DNA of 64,000 nt from Planococcus citreus. GTDB taxonomy: Bacteria > Bacillota > Bacilli > Bacillales_A > Planococcaceae. Location of the stretch: NCBI RefSeq assembly GCF_003664125.1, contig NZ_RCCP01000001.1, positions 1,488,001 through 1,552,000 of the forward strand. The letters are read 5' to 3'. The position numbers and the translations under genes are program-made. Of this stretch, positions 48,471 through 57,031 are shown piece after piece; position 1 is the first letter of the stretch; each line of letters starts with the position of its first letter. The notes under the pieces are model-generated. The model was not told the DNA's origin. It searched no databases and saw only the letters and a program-made list of their open reading frames with translations.

Positions 48471-49907
48471 TTATTGTTTGTCGTCGATCGTTACGTCCGC
48501 GCCCATCAAGTCGAAGATGATGCCGGCATGATCCGTATTGTCCAGTTGCCCTGCAAATTTCTGGCTCGCTGGCCCGTAAGCATAAACCGGCACGTCTTCT
48601 CCGGTATGGCCGCCAGTTGTCCAGCCCGTGTGCGAACGTTTATCGAAAATGCGCTCGATGGCGTTATCGATGTCCAAATATTCACCTTCATCGGCTGCTT
48701 TTTTGACAGAAGCGATTTCTTCTTCAGTCAAGTCCAAGTCGATATAGCGTTCCAAGGTTTCCTCTACGCCAGCCCCTTCTGCAATCTCAGAAGCCATGAA
48801 ATCCGGTGTGCGCTGTGCAGCGAGAATTGGCTCCGCGAACCAATTATAGACGCCGTCTGCGCCGATCGAGAAACCGCCTGTCGAGTGGTCAGCTGTCGCC
48901 ACAACCAATGTATTTTCATCTTGCTTGGCGAATTCGATCGCCGCCTGGAATGCACGGTCGTAATCCTCCATCTCACTCATCGCCGCGACGATATCGTTGT
49001 CATGGCCTGCCCAGTCGACTTGGCTGCCTTCCACCATCAGGAAGAAACCGTCCTCGTCCTGTTCCAAGCGGTCAATCGCTGAACGCGTCATGTCTTCAAG
49101 AGACGGCACGCTGTCTTCGCGGTCGATCATTTTCGGCAATCCGCCTTCTGCGAACAGACCGAGCACTTGCCCGTCGTCATTTGCGAGCAGTTCTTCTTTC
49201 GATGTCACATAGCCATAGCCAGATTCCTGGAATTCTTCCGTCAAATCGCGATCTGTGCGGTCGAATAGTTTGGTGCCTCCGCCGAGCAAGACGTCGATTT
49301 TATGTTCGCCGTCGATGCGCTCGTCGAAATAATCATCAGCGATGGCGTTCATGTTGCGGCGGCTGATGTCGTGCGCGCCGAATGACGCCGGTGTCGCGTG
49401 GGTGATTTCAGAACTCGCGACAAGCCCAGTCGCTTTACCTTGTTCTTTCGCCGCTTCCAGGACGGTTTTCACTTCCGATTCATCGTTATCTACGGAAATT
49501 GCGTTGTTATAGGTTTTGATGCCCGCTGCCATGGCTGTCGCGGCGGCAGCCGAATCGGTGACATTTTGTTGCGCATCTTCCGGATAGGTCATTTGCTGTC
49601 CAACCAAATAGGAATCGAACGACATTTCATCCGCGAAACGCGCAGATGGATCGTCCTGCAAATAACGGTAAGCGGATGTATAGGACGTGCCGACGCCATC
49701 GCCGATCAGGAAAATGACGTTTTTCGGTGCATCCTTGTCTTTGCCCTTCTCTTTCCCTTTCCCTTTTCCAGGATTTTTGTGTTCTTTATGTACTTCGGCT
49801 TTGCCATTCCCGTGCGCTTCAGCTGGCGCGGACGGGGTAAAGCTCGTCACGGCGACTGCTGCCACCACGGCGGCTGGAACAATTTTTTTCATTGATTTTC
49901 GGATCAT
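48471..49907 (-). CDS. secreted alkaline phosphatase
   Basis: 478 residues with a signal peptide (I-V-P-A-A-V-V-A-A-V-A-V-T, cleavage after A-E-A) and a Lys/Gly-rich linker. PhoA family active site: Asp70 in G-D-G, nucleophile Ser119 in T-D-S-A-A-A-A-T-A, H-A-T-P-A-S-F-G-A-H, E-G-S-Q-V-D-W-A-G-H-D-N, T-A-D-H-S-T-G-G, and T-G-G-H-T-G-E near the end, giving all metal ligands. Start at the ATG at 49907 after GAGGAGG. Preceded by a four-repeat PhoP site, so expected under phosphate starvation. Confidence 0.94.
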   Translation of the reverse strand: MIRKSMKKIVPAAVVAAVAVTSFTPSAPAEAHGNGKAEVHKEHKNPGKGKGKEKGKDKDAPKNVIFLIGDGVGTSYTSAYRYLQDDPSARFADEMSFDSYLVGQQMTYPEDAQQNVTDSAAAATAMAAGIKTYNNAISVDNDESEVKTVLEAAKEQGKATGLVASSEITHATPASFGAHDISRRNMNAIADDYFDERIDGEHKIDVLLGGGTKLFDRTDRDLTEEFQESGYGYVTSKEELLANDDGQVLGLFAEGGLPKMIDREDSVPSLEDMTRSAIDRLEQDEDGFFLMVEGSQVDWAGHDNDIVAAMSEMEDYDRAFQAAIEFAKQDENTLVVATADHSTGGFSIGADGVYNWFAEPILAAQRTPDFMASEIAEGAGVEETLERYIDLDLTEEEIASVKKAADEGEYLDIDNAIERIFDKRSHTGWTTGGHTGEDVPVYAYGPASQKFAGQLDNTDHAGIIFDLMGADVTIDDKQ

Positions 49908-49941
49908 CTGGCATTCCTCCTCGTGTTTGTTGACCATCGTC

Positions 49942-49995
49942 AGTGTATCGAAGGAATATTAAGGAATTGTTGAGGGCGTGTATGGAATTTGTTAA
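49942..49995 (-). promoter_or_regulatory. PhoP-box promoter of the alkaline phosphatase gene
   Basis: Four TT(A/T)ACA-like hexamers on the minus strand at exact 11-bp register: TTAACA (49990-49995), CATACA (49979-49984), TCAACA (49968-49973), TTAATA (49957-49962). A -10 candidate TACACT lies 10 nt downstream (49942-49947). This is the layout of PhoP-P sites in Bacillus. Confidence 0.82.
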
Positions 49996-50004
49996 AGAAA
50001 TTCT

Positions 50005-50018
50005 ATTTCCCGGGAAAT
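50005..50018. promoter_or_regulatory. Noc (nucleoid occlusion) binding site
   Basis: Perfect palindrome ATTTCCCGGGAAAT, intergenic, about 10 bp upstream of the first PhoP hexamer. Identical to the site at 12814-12827. Confidence 0.8.
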
Positions 50019-50040
50019 AATTTCGGGGGGATTTCCAAAT

Positions 50041-50075
50041 TAAAAACCGGCCTCCATTAAGGAAGCCGGTTTTTG
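50041..50075 (-). terminator. terminator of the RND pump gene
   Basis: AAACCGGC/GCCGGTTT with inner TCC/GGA pairing, T-rich on the minus strand, just after the stop at 50081. Confidence 0.85.
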
Positions 50076-50080
50076 GCCGA

Positions 50081-53000
50081 TCAATCTTCGGGATCGACGA
50101 GTGATTTGTTTTTCTGGAATTTACGGAGTATTTCATAGACGACCGGCACGACCACGAGTGTCAGCAAGGTCGAGGACAATAAGCCGCCGATGACGGTGAT
50201 CGCCAAGTCTTGGGAGACGAGGCCACCGCCACCACTTGAGAGTGCCATTGGAATCATGGCCCCAATCGTAGCGATGGCTGTCATCAGGATCGGCCGCAGA
50301 CGCGTCGTTCCTGCTTCAAGCAAGGCGTTGCGCACCGTCATGCCTTCGCGTTCCATATGGATGACCCGGTCGACAAGGACGATGGCGTTCGTTACGACAA
50401 TCCCGATGAGCATGAGCAGCCCCATCATGACCGATACGGAAATTGTCTGGCCTGTGACATATAGGCCGACAAATGCACCGATGACCGCAAACGGCAGCGA
50501 GAATAGGATGGCGAATGGCGCAAGCCCGCCGCCGAACGTCACGACCAGGATAAAGTAAACGATCGCGATTGCCGCTGCCATCGCCAGGCCAAGCTGTGTG
50601 AAGGTTTCATTGATATCCGCCGTCACGCCGCCGGTTTCTACCGTCACGCCTGTCGGAAGATCCAGTTGATCCACATTTTCCTGGACGGCCGCACTTGGCG
50701 CAGACACGTCATTGCCCGTCACCGTGCCGGAAACAGTCGCATAATAAGCGCCTTCCGAACGGCTCAAGGTATTCAAGGTGGTGCCTTCTTCGACTTCGAC
50801 CAATTCGCCGACAGTCATCATGGTACCTGCAGCTGTTGGCACAGGCGTCTCCAGAAGCTCTTCAAAAGTCGCTGCGTCTTGCTGGGCATCACGCTGGACA
50901 ATGACTTCAAGTTCGCCGCCGTCTGTATTGACGGTCGTCAGCACTTCATTTTGGCCCCCGCCGGACAAAGCCATCGCGACTTGTCCCGCCGTCAGGCCAT
51001 ATTGGAGAATTTCCTGCTGTTCGATGCGTAAAGTATGTTCGACATAAGGATCTTCCGTATCGGAGGTCACTTCTTCCAAGCCGTCGACTTCGCTCATCGC
51101 GCCTTCGACTTGTGCAACGGTATCCATCAAGTCATCGAGGTCTTCGCTGTACAAAGTGTAGGCAACTTCGCTCGAGGCCATCATGCCGCCGCCCATCATA
51201 TCCTGTTCGCCCCACTCGCCTGATTGGCCGAGTCCTGCAAGATAGTCCGCGACTTCAGTGCGGGCTTCTTCGAATTCATCGACAGAAATCGAATCATCAA
51301 AGATCAAATACAATAATGCACCGTCTCCGCCGCCCATCATCATCTGGGACATATCGGCATTGGCTGAATCGTTGATCGATAATTGAAGAACGTCGATGTC
51401 TTCGCGTTCAAGCAAGTCCTGCTCAACCGCTTCGATGTTCTCGACCGTCTCTTCCTGCAACTCCCCTGCGGAAGGAGAATACGTGATATACATCATTTTC
51501 TCGGTTTGCGAGCCGAGGAACGAGAAGCCGATCAACGGTGTCAGCGCCAAAGACCCCGCGAGCAACACGACTGCAATGATCGATGTGATCCACTTATGGT
51601 TCAAGGCCTTTTCAAGGAATGAACGGAACCAAAGCGCCATCTTTCCGACTTCTTGATGCTTCGCTGCTGTTTTCTTGCCATATAATTTCTTCTTGAAGAA
51701 ACTATGCGACATTGCCGGCACGATACTGACCGCCACTGCAAGCGACGCAAGCAAAGCAAACGACATTGTCAGTGCGAACGGCAAGAACAATTCGCCGACC
51801 ATTCCACCGACAAAGACCAGTGGCGCAAAGACTGCGATCGTTACAAGCGTCGACGACAAGATCGGCTTGAACATTTCGATCGTCGCCGATTGGATCAATT
51901 TGCGGCCGGATAATTTCTCTTCTTTCAAATGCATGCGCCGGTAAATATTCTCGACGACGACAATCGAGTCATCAATGACCCGGCCGATCGACACGGTAAT
52001 GGCACCGAGCGTCATGATGTTCAAGGTGATATCGAGCCAGTTCAACAGGAGCAATGCCACGAAAATAGATACTGGGATCGAGACGATTGCAATGAGCGTC
52101 GAACGGAAATCACGCAAGAATACCAAAATGATCAGCACGGCGATCAAGCCGCCAAACAAGGCTTTTTCCACCATTGCAAAGACCGATTCCTCGATCGGCT
52201 CGCCTTGATCAAGCGTAATGTCGACGATCAAGCCGTCCACTTCGCTTTCCAAATCCGCCATCAAGTCTTTTACTTCATTGACCACAGTGACCGTATTGGC
52301 TTCCTGGCCTTTGACGATTTGAATCGCTATCGCATCTTCGCCATTAGTCCGGGAAATCGACTGCACTTTCCCGACCAGTTCCACATTGGCCAGTTCAGAC
52401 AAGGCAACAAATGGTTCCGGATTGTCTTCTGAAGGCGTCACCGGAATCAATAAGTCACCGAACTCTTCAATAGAAGCAACCGAACCATCGATATAGACCG
52501 CTTCTTCGCCTTCTTCAAATTCACGAAGGCCGAGCGACAAGGCAATATTGCTCGCTTCGATCATCTGCTGGATGTCTTCTTCCGTCACTTCACGGGCAGC
52601 CATCGCTTCTTCGTCATAGGTCAGATGAACTTCTTCGACATGCTGTCCAGTGACAGTCGCAGAGGCGACGCCATCAATTTTCTCGATTTCAGGCAAAATG
52701 GCTGTCTGGACACGGTCCGTCAATTCGACAATCGATTCCGTCTCACTGCTGACAGACAGTGCAACCACCGGGAACATATTGAGGCCGATTGACATGATCG
52801 ACGGAGTCTCCACTTCCTCAGGCAAGTTTACGCCATCGACTGCGGATTCAAGTTCCCGCTTTTTCTCATCCATATCGACTCCGTAATCGTATTCGATCTG
52901 GATTTGGGAGACATTCGAAGAGGAATTTGAATAAACTGCTTTGACATCCTCCAGGCTTTCGACTGCCTGTTCCACAGGTATCGATACTTCTTCCATCACC

Positions 53001-53176
53001 TGTTCAGGTGCAGCCCCCGGGTAGACCCCCGAGACGATTAAGTAGGGAATCGAAATATCAGGGATCGACTCCATCTTCATTTGGGTTGTTGAATAAATGC
53101 CGGCAAAGGTTACAATTAAAGTCAACAGCCACACGGCAAATTTGTTTTTCAGCACAAAACGCACGAATCCTTGCAC
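50081..53176 (-). CDS. swrC: RND-family efflux pump (SwrC/AcrB-like)
   Basis: 1031-residue proton-driven exporter with twelve helices and two large extracytoplasmic loops. Proton-relay aspartates lie in helix 4 (S-I-G-R-V-I-D-D-S-I-V-V-V-E-N near residue 405); the helix-10 lysine of AcrB is replaced (I-G-I-V-V-T-N-A-I-V-L-V-D), as in other Gram-positive members. The N-terminal P-D-I-S-I-P and Y-P-G-A-A-P-E motifs are clear. No adaptor or outer-membrane partner is encoded, as expected. GTG start after AAGGAAG. SwrC exports surfactin in B. subtilis; substrate here unknown. Divergent TetR gene is the probable repressor. Confidence 0.9.
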   Translation of the reverse strand: MQGFVRFVLKNKFAVWLLTLIVTFAGIYSTTQMKMESIPDISIPYLIVSGVYPGAAPEQVMEEVSIPVEQAVESLEDVKAVYSNSSSNVSQIQIEYDYGVDMDEKKRELESAVDGVNLPEEVETPSIMSIGLNMFPVVALSVSSETESIVELTDRVQTAILPEIEKIDGVASATVTGQHVEEVHLTYDEEAMAAREVTEEDIQQMIEASNIALSLGLREFEEGEEAVYIDGSVASIEEFGDLLIPVTPSEDNPEPFVALSELANVELVGKVQSISRTNGEDAIAIQIVKGQEANTVTVVNEVKDLMADLESEVDGLIVDITLDQGEPIEESVFAMVEKALFGGLIAVLIILVFLRDFRSTLIAIVSIPVSIFVALLLLNWLDITLNIMTLGAITVSIGRVIDDSIVVVENIYRRMHLKEEKLSGRKLIQSATIEMFKPILSSTLVTIAVFAPLVFVGGMVGELFLPFALTMSFALLASLAVAVSIVPAMSHSFFKKKLYGKKTAAKHQEVGKMALWFRSFLEKALNHKWITSIIAVVLLAGSLALTPLIGFSFLGSQTEKMMYITYSPSAGELQEETVENIEAVEQDLLEREDIDVLQLSINDSANADMSQMMMGGGDGALLYLIFDDSISVDEFEEARTEVADYLAGLGQSGEWGEQDMMGGGMMASSEVAYTLYSEDLDDLMDTVAQVEGAMSEVDGLEEVTSDTEDPYVEHTLRIEQQEILQYGLTAGQVAMALSGGGQNEVLTTVNTDGGELEVIVQRDAQQDAATFEELLETPVPTAAGTMMTVGELVEVEEGTTLNTLSRSEGAYYATVSGTVTGNDVSAPSAAVQENVDQLDLPTGVTVETGGVTADINETFTQLGLAMAAAIAIVYFILVVTFGGGLAPFAILFSLPFAVIGAFVGLYVTGQTISVSVMMGLLMLIGIVVTNAIVLVDRVIHMEREGMTVRNALLEAGTTRLRPILMTAIATIGAMIPMALSSGGGGLVSQDLAITVIGGLLSSTLLTLVVVPVVYEILRKFQKNKSLVDPED

Positions 53177-53217
53177 ACAAATTCTTCCTTTCTTTGACGA
53201 AATCCATTTACTACTCT

Positions 53218-53246
53218 ATAGTAATGACCGATTGGTCAAGCGTCAA
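53218..53246 (-). promoter_or_regulatory. RND pump promoter with TetR-type operator in the spacer
   Basis: Minus-strand TTGACG (53241-53246), 17-bp spacer, TACTAT (53218-53223). The perfect palindrome TGACC-gatt-GGTCA (53225-53238) fills the spacer, so a bound repressor would block polymerase. Confidence 0.75.
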
Positions 53247-53274
53247 ACAAGTAAGGGGAAAAGAGGAATCAAAT

Positions 53275-54126
53275 ATGTCAAAAAAGCAACAGATCCTGGA
53301 ATCAGCGCTTCAACTCTTTGCTGAAAACGGCATTGAAGCTACATCTGTCCAGCACATCACCCAAGAAGCAGGCATATCAAAAGGCGCGTTCTACTTGTCT
53401 TTCCCTTCAAAGGAGTCATTGATCAAAGAAATCATCGATTCATTCATGAAAGGCTTTGTCGCTGATATTGACCGAGTAGTCAACAGCTTGCAAAAACCTG
53501 ATGAAAAACTGCGCCTCTATTTTCTTGCCCATCTGGCATTGCTCGAAAAGCATGCGGATTTCGCCAAGATCTACGCACAGGAGCCGATGCATGCCCTAAA
53601 CGAGGAAATTTTGGAGAAACTCATCCATTACGATACGTGGATCGACCGTTCGCTGCTGTCGTTATTGGACGAGTTGTATGGGGAGCAGCTGCGAGGCCGC
53701 CGCTATGACTTGCTCATTTCCATCAAAGGCTTCGTGCGCATTTATTCGCAGCTGGTGTTGTTCCATCCATATCCACACGATATCGAAAAAATTGCAGAGC
53801 TTCTCGTCGAAAAGACCAACGTCCTGGCCGCCTACTCCACTACGGCTTACCTGACAGAAGAAATGGTCGAATTGCCGATGCCTGGTCCCGAGGAAGTGAC
53901 CACCGAAGAAAAATTGCTGTCGGTAATCGCCGAGTTACTGGAAGACGGACAGCACCCGCCGCTCATGGCCGAATCGTTCTCGCTGCTTGCCGAAGAGCTC
54001 CAGTTGGAAACGCCAAGACGCGCGATCCTCCACGGCTTGCAGGCCAATATCTACGATTACGCTCCTGCCAAATGGCTATCATATCTATTAAAGAAATACG
54101 AACAGAAAAAAAGCCCAGACAATTGA
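53275..54126 (+). CDS. TetR-family transcriptional regulator
   Basis: 283 residues from the ATG at 53275 (AGAGGAATC upstream); the long upstream open frame to 53008 runs through the promoter and is not coding. HTH: S-A-L-Q-L-F-A-E-N-G-I-E-A-T-S-V-Q-H-I-T-Q-E-A-G (split: S-A-L-Q-L-F-A-E-N-G, T-S-V-Q-H-I-T-Q-E-A-G) then S-K-G-A-F-Y-L-S-F-P-S-K-E. The ligand domain is about 80 residues longer than in typical TetR proteins. Divergent from the RND pump, whose promoter carries the palindrome; repression relieved by a pump substrate is the likely circuit. Confidence 0.88.
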   Translation: MSKKQQILESALQLFAENGIEATSVQHITQEAGISKGAFYLSFPSKESLIKEIIDSFMKGFVADIDRVVNSLQKPDEKLRLYFLAHLALLEKHADFAKIYAQEPMHALNEEILEKLIHYDTWIDRSLLSLLDELYGEQLRGRRYDLLISIKGFVRIYSQLVLFHPYPHDIEKIAELLVEKTNVLAAYSTTAYLTEEMVELPMPGPEEVTTEEKLLSVIAELLEDGQHPPLMAESFSLLAEELQLETPRRAILHGLQANIYDYAPAKWLSYLLKKYEQKKSPDN

Positions 54127-54141
54127 TGTCTGGGCTTTTTA
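54107..54141. terminator. bidirectional terminator
   Basis: AAAAGCCCAGACA pairs with TGTCTGGGCTTTT, overlapping the TetR stop codon and serving ilvE from the other side. Confidence 0.9.
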
Positions 54142-54152
54142 CATGCGGTGAT

Positions 54153-55226
54153 TTACTTGATTTCCACGGTCCAGTCCAGTGTGTCTTCGACTTTTCCTGT
54201 CTGGATGCCAGTGATTGTGTCGTACAGCTTTTGCGACAATTCACCGATTTCGTGGTTGTTGATGATCATTTTCTGGCCTTGCCAGTTGAGTTCACCGACC
54301 GGGGAAATGACCGCAGCCGTTCCCGTCCCGAAGACTTCTTCGACTTTTCCAGCTTGGTACGCTTCGTAAAGTTCATCGATGGCCATGCGTTTTTCCGTTA
54401 CCGGAACGCCCCATGAATTCAACAATTCAATGATCGACATACGCGTGATGCCTTTTAAGATGCTACCGTTGAGCTCAGGTGTGAATACTTCCCCATCGAT
54501 CTTAAAGAAGATGTTCATGCTGCCGACTTCTTCAATATAGCGCTTCTCGACGCCATCGAGCCACAACACGTCCGCATTTCCTTCTTTCTTGGCATTCGCT
54601 TGCGCCTGGTAGCCGGAAGAATAGTTCCCGGCCGTTTTTGCCATTCCCGTGCCGCCTTTGACTGCGCGCGTGAACTTGTCTTCGACATGGATGACAACTG
54701 GTTGCAATCCGCCTGGGAAATAGGAGCCGACAGGAGACAGGATGACCATATACTTATATGTAGATGATGGTCCTACTGCCAAATTGGCATCCGTCGAGAT
54801 AATGTACGGGCGGATATAAAGTGATGTGCCCGGTGTTTTCGGCACCCAGTCTTTTTCGAGCTTGATCAATTGCTTCAGGTGCTCAAGCGCCAAGTCTTCG
54901 TCGATCGGCGGAATGCTGAGGCGCTCACTCGACAAGTTGAGGCGTTCAAAGTTCTTCTCAGGACGGAACAGCAATACGCGCCCGTCTTCTGTGCGGTATG
55001 CTTTCATGCCTTCAAAAACCGTCTGCCCGTAATGGAAAATCATCGCTGCCGGATCCAAGGAAATCGGACCGTATGGAACGATCTTCGGTTCATGCCAGCC
55101 TTTCTCCGTTTCGTATTCCATGATGTACATATGGTCAGTGAAAGTTTGGCCGAATGGAATCTGGTCTTGCGCCGGCTTGTCTTTCTTCGCAGTATTCTCG
55201 ATTACTTCCAATTGATAAGTCGTCAT
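54153..55226 (-). CDS. ilvE: branched-chain amino acid aminotransferase
   Basis: 357-residue fold-type IV PLP enzyme interconverting Leu, Ile and Val with their keto acids. PLP lysine in G-G-T-G-M-A-K-T-A-G-N-Y, with E-E-V-G-S-M-N near 243, and phosphate-binding G-I-T-R-M and G-T-G-T-A-A. The N-terminal extension of the long (group II) type is present. AAGGGG fits the ATG at 55226 (spacing 8) better than the ATG two codons earlier. Not in an ilv operon; no T-box seen in the 100-nt leader. Could also supply precursors of branched fatty acids. Confidence 0.94.
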   Translation of the reverse strand: MTTYQLEVIENTAKKDKPAQDQIPFGQTFTDHMYIMEYETEKGWHEPKIVPYGPISLDPAAMIFHYGQTVFEGMKAYRTEDGRVLLFRPEKNFERLNLSSERLSIPPIDEDLALEHLKQLIKLEKDWVPKTPGTSLYIRPYIISTDANLAVGPSSTYKYMVILSPVGSYFPGGLQPVVIHVEDKFTRAVKGGTGMAKTAGNYSSGYQAQANAKKEGNADVLWLDGVEKRYIEEVGSMNIFFKIDGEVFTPELNGSILKGITRMSIIELLNSWGVPVTEKRMAIDELYEAYQAGKVEEVFGTGTAAVISPVGELNWQGQKMIINNHEIGELSQKLYDTITGIQTGKVEDTLDWTVEIK

Positions 55227-55341
55227 GGTCATGTCCCCTTCTATGCAGCAATTTTATTTTCACAATTTCGAATAATTATACACACATTTCCACGTACTGA
55301 AAAGGCTGTTCATCAAATTCGCCAAATATCGGCCAATCGGC

Positions 55342-55956
55342 TCAGCGGATCAATTCCATGAAATGCATGAGAATCTTCGCCGTTAATCCCCAAATGACGC
55401 GGTCTTCGTATAAATAGAAGAATTCATCCACTTGCCGCGCACGCCAGCTGTAGTTTTCGCCGCCGGCAATCAAGTCATACGGAAAACTTTCCTCCGGCTG
55501 GATATCGAAATCGATGCGGTACACGCGCGGCTCATTATCCAGGAAGAATTGAAGCGGTACTGTGAAGACCGTATCAACTTCTGCTTCATTCGGCACAAAA
55601 TCCGTTTCAGGGTCGATAAAGCCCGCAAACGAATAAACAATCATGCCGAACGGCGAGACGATGTAATCGAGTGGAAACACATTGCTGATCGCCTCTTTGC
55701 GGATGCCAAGCTCTTCCATCGTTTCACGCAAAGCTGTTTCTTCCTCATCTTCATCCCCGTGATCAATGCGCCCACCCGGAAAGCAAATCTCCCCAGGCTG
55801 ACGCCTCATTTCAAACGAACGCACTTCAAATAGGATATGGACGCCGTCTTCTTTTTCAATCAATGGAAGAAGAATCGCATATTTCGAGAAATCCCGGTTG
55901 CCGAGTACTTCAGGCACCCGCCCTTGGACTTTTTTCAAAATCTTTTCCGGTTCCAT
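55342..55956 (-). CDS. Nudix hydrolase, CoA pyrophosphatase type
   Basis: 204 residues. Nudix box G-G-R-I-D-H-G-D-E-D-E-E-E-T then A-L-R-E-T-M-E-E-L-G-I near residue 75, preceded by R-R-Q-P-G-E-I-C-F-P-G-G, the extra signature of NudL/YeaB CoA diphosphatases. It would hydrolyse CoA or acyl-CoA to phosphopantetheine and ADP. ATG with GAGGTGATGGC upstream. Confidence 0.88.
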   Translation of the reverse strand: MEPEKILKKVQGRVPEVLGNRDFSKYAILLPLIEKEDGVHILFEVRSFEMRRQPGEICFPGGRIDHGDEDEEETALRETMEELGIRKEAISNVFPLDYIVSPFGMIVYSFAGFIDPETDFVPNEAEVDTVFTVPLQFFLDNEPRVYRIDFDIQPEESFPYDLIAGGENYSWRARQVDEFFYLYEDRVIWGLTAKILMHFMELIR

Positions 55957-56110
55957 GCCATCACCTCGACTTTCTTTCTTCCTATCTTACCAAATAATCA
56001 ATGGGACCTGCCTTTCAATCGCTCCAGAAAGATGAAAAATCCGAATTCTCTTGCCATCTATTGGCGAACGGGGGGGCGCCTTCGCTACAATGGGAGCGGA
56101 GGGGATAGAC

Positions 56111-56869
56111 GTGAACCGAAAAACATATATCAACAACGATTCCTATATTGCGGGCATGACCGTAAAAGACCCGCAGGCAAAGGGCGGCAATAACTTGGCG
56201 CTGCACGCCGGAACCCATCGCGAGCATTCACTCGAAAACCGGGAAGCCTTGCTTGCTTCACTTGGCTACAGCATCGATGAACTCGTATGCGCCAATCAAA
56301 CCCACAGCAACCATTTTCAAAAAATGACCCATGCGGACGCAGGTAAAGGCGCCCGCATTTTAGACGATGCAATTGCGGATACCGATGCGCTCTATACGCG
56401 CGACACGGGCCTAGTTCTCTCGAGTTTCGCTGCTGATTGTGTGCCGGTGACCTTCTATCACGTAACGGAAGAGTTGGTCGGCGCCGTACATTCCGGATGG
56501 CAAGGCACTGTAAAAGAACTCGTGCCGCACTTGTTTGCCCATTTGATCGCCAATGAAAACTGCGCGCCGGAAGGATTCCGCGTCCAGATCGGCATGGCGC
56601 TCAGCCAGGAGAAGTTTGAAGTGGATGAAGACGTCTACGTGAAATTCAAAGCACTCGGCTATGCCGATCCGTTCATCGAATTCAACGAAGAAACCGGGAA
56701 ATATCATATCGACAATCAACTCACTGTCAAAACCCAGCTGGAACGCGCAGGCATTCCAGCCGAATATATCGACATCGACCGGAGCTGCACCTTCAAGAGT
56801 CCAGACGGCTTCTCCTACCGCGAAGACAGACAATGCGGACGCCATATGGCTTATATCGTCAAGAAATAG
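56111..56869 (+). CDS. YlmD-type multicopper-oxidase-fold protein (purine nucleoside phosphorylase family)
   Basis: 252 residues of the DUF152/YfiH/YlmD family. Zinc or copper ligands: N-Q-T-H-S-N near residue 61, A-A-D-C-V-P near 117, and G-A-V-H-S-G-W-Q-G-T near 134. Members act on adenosine and related nucleosides; the old laccase label comes from the fold. GTG at 56111 with AGGGG upstream; the frame upstream of it has no ribosome site. Outside the usual ylm-div cluster, so this may be a stand-alone paralogue. Confidence 0.88.
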   Translation: MNRKTYINNDSYIAGMTVKDPQAKGGNNLALHAGTHREHSLENREALLASLGYSIDELVCANQTHSNHFQKMTHADAGKGARILDDAIADTDALYTRDTGLVLSSFAADCVPVTFYHVTEELVGAVHSGWQGTVKELVPHLFAHLIANENCAPEGFRVQIGMALSQEKFEVDEDVYVKFKALGYADPFIEFNEETGKYHIDNQLTVKTQLERAGIPAEYIDIDRSCTFKSPDGFSYREDRQCGRHMAYIVKK

Positions 56870-56901
56870 CAAAAAGCTCTTCCGCATAGGGAGAGCTTTT
56901 C
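56870..56901 (+). terminator. terminator of the YlmD-type gene
   Basis: AAAAGCTCT pairs with AGAGCTTTT around a short loop. Confidence 0.82.
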
Positions 56902-57031
56902 GTGTTTTTAGAGTAGGTGCGACAGCTAAACTTTTTTGCAGTTTTTGGATTCAATATTCGACACAGTAGCCGCTGCTTCGCATTTCCGCTTAGAGCGGAA
57001 TCTTTTGCATACACAACTATCAGAGCTTCAT

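Noticed and set aside
51929..52432. Long antisense frames inside the RND pump, nrdE and SNF2 genes
   Set aside because: They are codon-bias shadows of the real genes: no ribosome sites, no domain patterns, fully overlapped by strongly supported proteins.
53008..53274. 89-residue N-terminal extension of the TetR protein
   Set aside because: It would read through the RND gene start, its promoter and the operator; no ribosome site at the upstream start, while one fits the ATG at 53275.
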